Shown in pieces: positions 37,749 through 45,732 of a DNA stretch of 64,000 bases (positions are counted from its first letter, which is position 1; each line of letters starts with the position of its first letter). Source of the DNA: DATKFM01 sp963810485 (GTDB taxonomy: Bacteria; Pseudomonadota; Alphaproteobacteria; Dongiales; Dongiaceae); the NCBI GenBank assembly GCA_963810485.1, contig CAWENQ010000004.1:806001-870000 (forward strand). Reading direction: 5' to 3'. The notes beneath the pieces were generated by a model that did no database searches, had not been told where the DNA came from, and saw only the letters and a list, made by a program, of their open reading frames with translations. A program made the translations under genes and the position numbers.

Positions 37749-38389
37749 GCGGGGGCATGAAGAAGAACGGGCCGAATTCCGCGCTGATCGTCATCGACCT
37801 GCAGAACGACTTCTGCCCCGGCGGAGCGCTCGCGGTGGCCGGCGGCAATGAGATCGTGCCGCTGGTGAACGGGCTGGTCGAGGCGTTCGACCATGTCATC
37901 CTGACCCAGGACTGGCATCCGGCCGGGCACTCGAGCTTCGCGTCGAGCCATGCCGGCCAATCGCCGTTTTCATCGATCGCCATGCCCTATGGCGCGCAGA
38001 CATTGTGGCCCGATCACTGCGTGCAGGGAACCGCCGGCGCGGAATTCCATCGCGACCTCCGCTGGACCAAGGCGGAGCTGATCATCCGCAAGGGTTTCCG
38101 CAAATCCATCGACAGCTATTCGGCGTTCTATGAGAACGACCGCAAGACGCCGACGGGATTGTCCGGTTATCTGAAGGAGCGAGGCCTGACGAACCTGGTG
38201 ATGGTGGGCCTGGCGACCGACTATTGCGTCGCCTACTCCGCGCTCGATGCAGCACGGCTGGGTTTCTCCACCACCGTTCTGTTGGACGGCTGCCGCGCCA
38301 TCGACCTGCAGGGCTCGCTCGCCGAAGCGCAGAAGCAGATGCGCGCGGCGGGGGTGGTGCTCGGAAGCGCCACGGAGCTTGCGGCCTAG
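37745..38389 (+). CDS. pncA: Nicotinamidase
   Basis: A 214-residue isochorismatase-fold hydrolase converting nicotinamide to nicotinate. The catalytic triad is visible: Asp in VIDLQNDF (D18), Lys in LIIRKGF, and Cys in VGLATDYCVAYSALDA. Metal ligands lie in TQDWHPAGHSSF. WPDHCVQGT is the family signature. Length is normal. It is the last gene of the molybdenum-hydroxylase operon; its stop shares the tetranucleotide CTAG with the stop of convergent livF. In addition to NAD salvage it could feed the nicotinate pathway encoded further right. ATG 37757 is an alternative start. Confidence 0.93.
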   Translation: MSGGMKKNGPNSALIVIDLQNDFCPGGALAVAGGNEIVPLVNGLVEAFDHVILTQDWHPAGHSSFASSHAGQSPFSSIAMPYGAQTLWPDHCVQGTAGAEFHRDLRWTKAELIIRKGFRKSIDSYSAFYENDRKTPTGLSGYLKERGLTNLVMVGLATDYCVAYSALDAARLGFSTTVLLDGCRAIDLQGSLAEAQKQMRAAGVVLGSATELAA

Positions 38390-39110
38390 CGCGCGCCCAC
38401 TTCCCGCAACCCCACACCCACATAGTGATGCAGCAGCGCGGGATCGGCGCGCAATGCTTCCGGCGTCGCCGTCTCCCGCAATTGCCCATGCTCCATGAAG
38501 GCGACACGGTCGGCGACAGCGAGTGCCGCCTCACCCGCTGCTCCACCAGGATCGTCGCGACGCCCTGGCTGCGCAGCGCCTTCACCGTCTCCAGGATCGT
38601 CGCGATCATCGCCGGCATCAGGCCTTCGGTCGGCTCGTCCAGCAGCAGCACCTTCGGCTCGAGGCAGAGCGCCCGCGCCATCGCCAGCATCTGCTGCTCG
38701 CCGCCGGAGAGCGTGCCCGAGCGCTGCTGCAGCCGCTCGCGCAGCACCGGGAATAGCGACGAGCACGCGGTCGCGGGTTTCCTGCCCGTGATTGCGCGTC
38801 ATCAGGCCGATCGTGAGGTTCTCCTCCACCGTCAGCTCGGCGAATAGCCGCCGGCCCTGGGGCACATAGGCGATGCCGCGCTTTGGCACCTCGTGGGCCG
38901 GCAACGCCGTAAGGTCGGTGTCGTCCAACATCACCCGCCCCGCGCGCGGCCGCACGAGGCCCATGATCGCCTTCAGCGTCGTGGTCTTGCCGGCGCCGTT
39001 GCGGCCGAGCAGGCACAGCACCTCGCCGGGCGCGAGCTCGAGCGACACGTCGCGCAGCACCTGCACGTTGCCGTAGATAGCAGTCGATGCTTGTCGATGC
39101 GCAGCGTCAT
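38386..39110 (-). pseudogene. livF: ABC transporter ATPase LivF-like, about three frameshifts
   Basis: Second ATPase of a branched-chain-amino-acid-type (HAAT) importer. Walker A is GRNGAGKTT, the signature is LSGGEQQMLAMARAL and Walker B is VLLLDEPTEGL. These lie in two frames; breaks occur near 39087, 38757 and 38528, and the C-terminus (HHYVGVGLREVGAR) returns to the first frame. The start at 39110 overlaps the livG stop (ATGA). The family normally has about 235 residues, which is what bridging gives. All catalytic motifs are intact, so indel errors are plausible. Confidence 0.8.
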
Positions 39111-39850
39111 GTGCCGAGATAGGCTTGCTGCACGCCGGCGTCGGCGCGGATCTCCGCGGGCGAGCCTTCGGCCAGGATGCGCGCCGTTGTTCATGACGGT
39201 GATGCGGTGGGCGAGCTCCATCACCACGTCCATGTTGTGCTCGATCAGCAGCACCGTGGCGTTGTCCGCGATCTCCCGCACCAGCTTGCAGAAGCTGACG
39301 ATCTCGTCCTCCGACAGCCCCTGGGTCGGCTCGTCGAGGATCAGCAGCTTCGGCTGCAGCGCCAGGCCCATGGCCACTTCCAGCAGCCGCTGATGGCCGT
39401 AGGACAGCGTCGACGCCGCGATCGTGGCGCCGCTGCAGCCCGACGCGGTCAAGCGCGATCGCGGTCCAGCGACTCCGATGACGCGCGTCGACGGCAGATC
39501 CGGCGCCTGGCGATGCCGCTGCCGCTGTGCCGCCAGCGCCACATTGTCGAAGCAGGAGAGATTGCCGAAGATGCTGGTGATCTGGAAGGTGTAGGCGATG
39601 CCGCGCGCGACGCGCTCCCACGGCGCGCAGGCGCGTGATGTCCTGGCGCCGTCGAACGCGATCCGCCCGCGCCGAAGGCTCGATGCGGCCGCAGATCATG
39701 CTGACCAACGTCGTCTTGCCGGCGCCGTTCGGCCCGATGATGGCGCGGATCTCGCCTGCCTGCAGCGCGAAGTCGACATTGTCGACGGCATTGAGCCCGC
39801 CGAACTGGCGGCTCAGGCCCTGCGTGCTCGAGCAGCGTCACGGCAGCCAT
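39107..39850 (-). pseudogene. livG: ABC transporter ATPase LivG-like, several frameshifts
   Basis: First ATPase of the same importer. Readable pieces in order: SRQFGGLNAVDNVDF, the Walker A IIGPNGAGKTT, the LivG-specific IAYTFQITSIFGNLSCFDNV, the region LSYGHQRLLEVAMGLA at the signature position, Walker B LLILDEPTQGLS, and IEHNMDVVMELAHRITVMNNG. The pieces fall in three frames, with at least six breaks between about 39826 and 39182, mostly in GC repeats. The start ATG 39850 and stop at 39107 are taken from the expected ends MAAVTLLEH and QQAYLGT. Confidence 0.78.
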
Positions 39851-40802
39851 GGCGCGTATCTTTCGCGCAGGGTGCCGAGCGATGCCCTTGGGGAAGAACA
39901 GCACCAGCAGCACCAGCGCGACGCCGACCACGAGCAGGTAGGCCGAGGTGTAGTCGCTGGAGAACTCGACGATGTAGAACATCAGCAGCGTGCCGACGAA
40001 CGGCCCGACCACCGTGCCGGCGCCGCCGAGCAGCACCCAGAGCAGCGGCAAGATCGAGTACTCGATCGAGGCGAAGGTCGCGCCGACATAGGCGAACAGC
40101 AGCGCATAAGCGGCGCCGGCCGCGCCCGCCATGGCGCCGGAAGCGGCGAGCGCCAGCAGCTTGTAGCGGAAGGTGTCGTAGCCCAGCAGGCGCGTGCGAT
40201 CCTCGTTCTCGCGGATCGCGACCAGCACGCGGCCGAACGCGCGAGCGCACGAGGACGAGAGCGCCGAACAGGCAGACCGCGAACAACAGCAGCGCCAGGT
40301 TGTAGCGGATCGCGGGATCGCTGAGGTCGAACGGCAGGCCGGCGAAAACGCCGCCGGCGCGCCTCCGGCTTCAGCACGATGCCTTCGTCGCCGCGCGTGA
40401 AGTCGTTGAAGTAGAGGATCAGCAGGATAGCAGGCCTGCGCGAACATCATGGTGACGATCATGAAGGAGACGCCGCTGGTGCGGAGCGCGACCAGCCCGA
40501 CCGGCGATCGCGAACACGAGCGCCCGCGAGCGACGCCCAGAGGAAAGCCGACCGGCGCCGCAGGCCGAAATAGTGGACGGTCAGTCCGGCGCCATAGAGC
40601 CCGGCGGCGAAGAACATCGCGTGGCCGAGGCTCAGCAGGCCGGTATAGCCGACGAGGATGTTGTAGCCGATGGCGTAGGCGCCAGCACCATGATGCGGGT
40701 GAAGTTGGTGTGGTGATAGGCCGGCAGCACGAACTGCAGCGCGAACAGCAGCGCGATGACAGCCGACGATGGAACAGCGAGCGGCGCGGCGCAGGTTCGC
40801 AT
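39838..40802 (-). pseudogene. livM: ABC transporter permease LivM-like, several frameshifts
   Basis: Membrane permease of the importer. The N-terminus is MRTCAAPLAVPSSAVIALLFALQF, then YHHTNFTRIMVL, GLLSLGHAMFFAAGLYG-like sequence, TSGVSFMIVTMMFAQACY, GRVLVAIRENEDRTRLLGYD (permease-ATPase coupling region) and VLLVLFFPKGI. At least six frame breaks lie between about 40685 and 39870; the natural end is read as GTLRERYAPWLP. The start overlaps the livH stop. Confidence 0.78.
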
Positions 40803-41690
40803 CAGCTCATCGCGCCTGCCCCCGAACAGGCCCTGCGGCCGGAACACCAGCACCAGCGCGACCAGCAGCGTCGCGAGGATCTTGGCCAGCGTCGGCGAGA
40901 AGAAGACCGAGATCACGCCGTCGCTGATGCCGATGACGAAGGCCGCGACCACCGTGCCGCGCAGGCTGCCGAGGCCGCCGATGATGACGACGATGAAGGA
41001 CAGCAGCAGCGGGTCGAGCCCCATCAGGTAGTGCGCCTGCTGGATCGGCACGATCAGCACGCCGGCGATGGCGGCCAGCATGGCGCCGAGCGCGAAGACA
41101 GCGGCATAGACGCGGTCGACCGGAATGCCGAAGGCCTGGGCGGTCTCGCTGTCGAACTGCGTCGCGCGCATGACGAGGCCGAGCCGCGTGCGCGATCAGC
41201 ACGTACCAGGTCGCGAGCAGCAGCGATGCGCCGAGGCCGCGACCACCACGAGCTTGTAGCCGGAATAGCCGAACCACGGGAACTGGATGCGGAAGCTGAT
41301 CGGCGCCTGCACCGGCCGCGCATCGGGGCCGTAGGTCATCAGCACGAGCTGCTGGATGATGTAGAGCAGGCCGATGGTGGCGACGATGGTCGCCTCCGGC
41401 TCGTAGTTGAGCCGCCGCAGCACGAGCCGGTCGGCGGCAGACGCGACGGCGCCGACGACAAGCGGGCTGCCGATCATCGCCAGCAGGAAGCCGAGCGCCG
41501 GCATTTCCGGGATCAGGCTCGCGAACGCCCAGGCGAGCACCGCGCCCAGCATGAAGAACTCGCCATGCGCCACGTTGACGATGCGCATGACGCCGAAGAC
41601 GAGCGACAGCCCGAGCGCGGTCAGCGCCAGGACGAAGGCGGCGACGGTGCCTTCGAGCAGGGCGAGGAAGAGATGGGGGCCGAAGCTCAT
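40802..41690 (-). pseudogene. livH: ABC transporter permease LivH-like, about three frameshifts
   Basis: First permease of the importer, about 294 residues after repair. It starts MSFGPHLFLALLEGTVAAFVLALTAL and carries LVFGVMRIVNVAHGEFFMLGA, typical of LivH, then the coupling-region equivalent MRATQFDSETAQAFGIPVDRVY and the C-terminal GLGSLRGTVVAAFVIGISDGV. Frame breaks occur near 41235 and 41193, and the end is affected by a run of five C (about 40820). Six to eight transmembrane segments remain recognisable. Confidence 0.82.
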
Positions 41691-41716
41691 AGCAATGCGC
41701 CGAAACCGTCAAACAT

Positions 41717-41849
41717 TGTCATCCCGGAAGGCGCGCGAAGCGCAACTATCCGGGACCCATGAACACCGAGCGGCAACGAATACATCTCGGACGGTTCCGT
41801 GTTCTTGGGTCCCGGGTTCCGCCACTGACGTGGCGGCCCCGGGATGACA
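41717..41849. repeat. Family C inverted-repeat element, copy 1
   Basis: A 133-bp element between livH and livK with perfect ends TGTCATCCCGG / CCGGGATGACA and inner complementary boxes GGGACCCATGAACAC / GTGTTCTTGGGTCCC. The whole unit can fold into a long hairpin. A second copy lies at 52.97 kb. Confidence 0.88.
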
Positions 41850-41876
41850 AACATTGGTGACGCTTCTACCCAGCGC

Positions 41877-43196
41877 TTACAGCGCCATCTTCGTGTAGTC
41901 CGCTTCGGGCTCGTACAGCCCGTCCTCGATCGAGGTGCGGTGGGCGACGACCAGCTTTTGGCCTTCCACCTTCGAGATGTTCTGATGGCCGAAGGCCTGA
42001 TGGATCGCGCCGTTGAACGTCTTGTCGCCCTGCGGATGCTCGTCGCCTTCGGCGATGTCGGTCATGGCTTCGATCGCTTCGATCAGCGCCTGCTTCTGGC
42101 CGGCGTCCTGATAGCCCGCTTTCTCGATCGCCGCCTTGATGACGTAAAGCGTCTCCCAGCAGCCGAACATGTGGGAATAGGTGGAGACGTCTTTCGGATC
42201 TTCCGTGCGGCGCCCGCTTCGTTGACGCCGACAGCGGCGCGGTAGGCCTTGTCGTATTCGCTCTGGTTGGCCTGGGCATAGCGCGGATAGGCTTCCCAGA
42301 AATAGGTGCCCTCGAGGAACTCCAGGCCCGGGCTGGCGAAATCGACGGCCTCGAGGGAGTCGATGAAGCCGAACATCTGCGGCCGGGTGGAGCCGAAATG
42401 CTCGCCCATCTCCTTGACGAAGGTGAGCACGCCCGGCCCGACCATCACGTGATAGATGCACCTCGGTCTCCGCCGGAATCTGCGCGAAGTACTGGGTGAA
42501 CGACGTCTCCGTCGGCGGGATCGCGATCAGGCCGGCGATCGAGCCGCCCTGCTTGGCGATGGCCTCGGAGAAGTAGTCGCGATGATCATGGCCGAAGGCG
42601 AAGTCCGGGAAGATCATCGTGACTTTCTTGCCGAGATTGCCGGCGATCCACGGCGCCATCGAGATCACCTGGGATTTCACGTCGGTGATGCCGGGCTGGA
42701 AGACATAGCGGTTCAGCGTGCCCGACGCGACATGGTGGCCTTCGCTGACCACGAAATAGGGCAGCTTCTGCTCGCCCGCCGCCGGGGCCGAGCCGATCAC
42801 CACATGGGAGAACAGGGTGCCGAAGGCGACGTCGACCTTGTGCTCGGTGGCGAACTTCTCCACCACCTCGGCGCCGCGCTTGGGATCGGTGGCGTCGTCC
42901 TCGATCACCAGCTCGACCGGCCGGCCGTTGATGCCGCCGGCGTCGTTGATCGCCTTCACCGCCGCATTGGAGGTGCGCTCGTACCAGCGGCCATAGGAGG
43001 CGCCGATGCCCGTGCGATGGGCCTGGAAGCCGATCTTGATCGGCGCCGAGCTCTGCGCCTGGATGTAGCGCATGGAGCCGGGCATCAGCCCGAGCGCCGC
43101 GCTGGCCCCAGCCGCCGCGCCGAGGCCTTTGATCAGCTTGCGCCGCGACGTCAGGAGCGATTTCTTGCCCGTCGAGTCCATCTTTTTGTCCGTCAT
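41877..43196 (-). pseudogene. livK: ABC transporter substrate-binding protein LivK-like, two frameshifts
   Basis: Periplasmic binding protein of the importer, about 440 residues. It starts MTDKKMDSTGKKSLLTSRRKLIKGLG, a Tat-type signal (SRRKLIKG) before a hydrophobic stretch; GGGAGAGG precedes ATG 43196. Ligand-binding protein features are IKIGFQAHRTG, GGINGRPVELVIEDDATDPK and GHHVASGTLNRYVFQP. Breaks near 42458 and 42210 cancel each other, and the C-terminus (TYSHMFGCWETLYVIKAAIEKAGY) returns to the first frame. A 24-bp palindrome lies 38 bases upstream of the start. Binding of an aromatic or heterocyclic acid such as nicotinate is inferred from context. Confidence 0.83.
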
Positions 43197-43234
43197 TTTC
43201 GCCTCTCCCGTTTGCGGGCGGATGGGTCTCCGCC

Positions 43235-43279
43235 GATCTATTTGCATGCAAATAGATCATGCAGCCCTGCAATTGACAA
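43235..43279 (-). promoter_or_regulatory. livK promoter overlapped by a 24-bp perfect palindrome
   Basis: On the minus strand a -35 TTGTCA (43279-43274) and -10 TCTATT (43256-43251) are 17 bases apart. A perfect 24-bp palindrome with core ATTTGCATGCAAAT (43235-43258) covers the -10 box, a position expected for repression. The same motif in degenerate form covers the -10 box of the dehydrogenase operon at 44.8 kb. Confidence 0.7.
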
Positions 43280-43290
43280 CATAGCGGCGG

Positions 43291-44732
43291 CTAACCGGCC
43301 GACGGCGCCGCCAGCAGCCAGAGGCCGAACAGGGTATAGGCCACCATCAGCACCGCCAGCGGTAGCTGGCTCAGGAATGCGGCCCGCGTGGCGCCGTATC
43401 TTTCCACGGCGTTCATGTGGGCGATGGCCAGCGCCAGGATATGGCCGACGACCACGGCCGCCGCTTGCAGTTTCCAGATCACGGCGACCGAATCGAAGTC
43501 GGCGAGGAAGGAGACGATGACGTGGCGTCCCTCGAGCCCGAAGAGGTTCCAGCCAAGAGCAAAGGGATCGTTCAGCGCCAGGATCGCATACTGCCCGTTC
43601 ACCATCAGCGTCGTTAGATAGTGAGCGAAGTGATAGCCGAGCGAGATCGGCAGGATCGACAAGACGAAAGCGCCGAAGACGGTTCCGGCGTCCGCGCCGC
43701 TGCCCGCCAGCCGATTGCCCAGCCAGATCGCTGCTGCGTAAGCGCCTGATAGCACCGCCCACATGGCGAGGAGACCGAGGCTGTTCTGCCCCATGACCGC
43801 GCTGCGGCCAGGAAAATCCAGGGGATTGATGCCGCCGAGATCGAGCCACCAGAACGTGCGGTCCAGCCCGTCGAAGGACACCGTGGCGAGGGTCAGCAGA
43901 ACGAACAGCACGCCGCTCAGCGGCAAGGCACCGGCCTCCGCCAGGGTCGCGCCCGGAAACGCCAGCGTCCTGGTCCATCGCCGGATCGCTGCAGCGGCGA
44001 GAGCCGCGCGACGAAGCCGAGAAACACCGAGAAGCATTCGGCCCTGGACAGCCACGCCCGCTCGCCGAACAGGATCATGCCGACGAGCGTGATATCCGTG
44101 TAGATCAACACGGCGAACGCCAGCCGCTCCGGATCGGCCGGCGCCGGATCGACCAGCTCGAACCAGCCGAAAGCGAGAAAGCCCACCACGGCTGGCCAAT
44201 AGCCGAGCCATCCGGGGTAGCGCAGCAGCGGCTCGCCATCGGCCGAACGGCCCAGCAGACGCAGGATGAGGCGGTATGGCGCGACCCAGGGATTGATGAC
44301 CGCCCAGATATCGCCTGCTAACGCCTGCAGGATCGTCAGCCCGATCCAGAACAGTGTCCAAATTGCTAGCGGCAGCGGATTGGCCAGGGGATCGCGGCTG
44401 CCGATGAGCCCGGCGATCAGCAGCGCGATCAGGATCGCGAAGGAAATGCTGCTGCCGATCAGCGGCGGGAGCGCCGGCCAATTGCCTAGCGGCTTACGCC
44501 AGCGAACGAGGCAATGGAACAGCCGCGCCGGAACAAACAGCAGAAGCAAGAATGTCAGCGCGACAACGACGGTCCCGCCGGCAATGTAGTATGCTGTCGG
44601 CAGCAGCAGCACGATGCCGCCTTCGGTGGTGTGCGCCGCCGCCGGCACGGAAAATGTCACAGCGGCAGCGGCCAATGCGGCCGCAATCGAAGAATGATGA
44701 TACGGGGAGCGTGAGAGTCGGCCTGCAATCAT
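43291..44732 (-). CDS. Multi-pass membrane protein, one frameshift near 43978
   Basis: Integral membrane protein of about 480 residues with some twelve hydrophobic segments. The first part (MIAGRLSRSPYHHSSIAAAL) includes a signal-like helix ending AAAHTTEGGIVLLLPT; the second part, in another frame, continues AAIRRWTRTLAFPGATLAE and contains LPISLGYHFAHYLTTLMVNGQY. One base near 43978 (GCCGCTGCAGCG) separates them. Conserved His residues in membrane regions suggest a metal-binding site. The layout recalls bacterial membrane proteins annotated as fenitrothion-hydrolase-like, but I cannot assign a reaction. It is divergent from the nicotinate dehydrogenase operon and shares its 154-base control region. 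Confidence 0.65.
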
Positions 44733-44798
44733 GGTAAATCCGCGATCATGCTCCCCTGCCCGCCGCCGCGGCGCCAGCGCCAAATTCCCCGCCTTTGC

Positions 44799-44843
44799 TT
44801 GACAGCCCGTGGCCCGGCGCAGATCATTTGCATACGAATAATC
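44799..44843 (+). promoter_or_regulatory. Promoter and candidate MarR operator of the nicotinate operon
   Basis: A perfect -35 TTGACA (44799-44804), a 17-base spacer and a -10 GATCAT (44822-44827) precede the dehydrogenase flavin subunit. An imperfect palindrome with core ATTTGCATACGAAT (44822-44843) overlaps the -10 box and matches the perfect palindrome before livK in 12 of 14 core positions. This points to a shared repressor. Confidence 0.7.
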
Positions 44844-44886
44844 GCCCCGGCACAAGAGGGCGCTGGGACGGCGACGATGAGGCAGC

Positions 44887-45727
44887 GTGACCGCGATGTA
44901 TGTTAGGGCGCGCACCCTGGACGAGGCGGTCCAGGCCCTGGAAACACCCGACGTCCAGATTCTGGCGGGCGGCACGGACTTCTATCCGGCCCATGTCGGG
45001 CGCACGGTCACGGTGCCGGTGCTGGATATCACGGGCATCGGCGAGATCGCCGGAATCACGACAACGGCTGAACATGTGCGGATCGGCGCCGGCACCACTT
45101 GGAGCCAGTTCATCGCCACGCCGCTCCCCGCCTGCTTCGATGCGCTGAAAGCGGCAGCGCGGGAGGTGGGCTCGATCCAGATCCAGAACCGCGCCACCAT
45201 CGCCGGCAATCTCTGCAACGCCTCTCCGGCCGCCGATGGCGTGCCGCCGCTGCTGACTCTGGATGCCGAAGTGGAACTGCTGTCCCGCGCCGGCGCACGG
45301 CGCCTGCCGCTCGCAGAATTCATTACCGGCAATCGCAAGACCGAACGCAAAGCCAACGAAATCCTCTCGGCCATCATCGTGCCGCTGACGATCGATGGGC
45401 CTTCGGCCTTCGTGAAGCTGGGGGCGCGGCGGTATCTGGTCATCTCCATCGCCATGGTGGCGGCGGTGATCGAGCGCGACGGCAAGGGCGCCGTTGACCC
45501 AGGCGCGCATCGCCGTCGGCTCCTGCTCCGCAGTGGCGCGCCGCCTGCCGGAACTGGAGCAGCGGCTGCGCGGCGCGCCCTGCAAGCCCGGTCTCGGCGA
45601 TCTCGTCGAGGCGGGACATCTGGCGGCGCTGTCGCCGATCGACGACGTTCGGGCAACAGCTTCGTATCGCCGCGATGCCGCGCGCACCCTGGTGGCGCGC
45701 GCCATCGAGCAATGCGTGGGCGGATAG
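44887..45727 (+). CDS. Nicotinate dehydrogenase-like FAD subunit, one frameshift near 45492
   Basis: Flavin-binding subunit of the second molybdenum hydroxylase, about 279 residues. FAD motifs are ILAGGTDFYPAHVG and QNRATIAGNLCNASPAADG. The frame breaks in GCGCCGTTGACC near 45492; the correct continuation LTQARIAVGSCSAVARRLPELE and its stop at 45725-45727 are in the neighbouring frame. Without this correction the reading frame runs on into the next gene and falsely appears as one 1200-residue fusion. The start is GTG 44887 or ATG 44896. It would pass electrons from nicotinate hydroxylation to an acceptor. Confidence 0.82.
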
Positions 45728-45732
45728 GCGCC

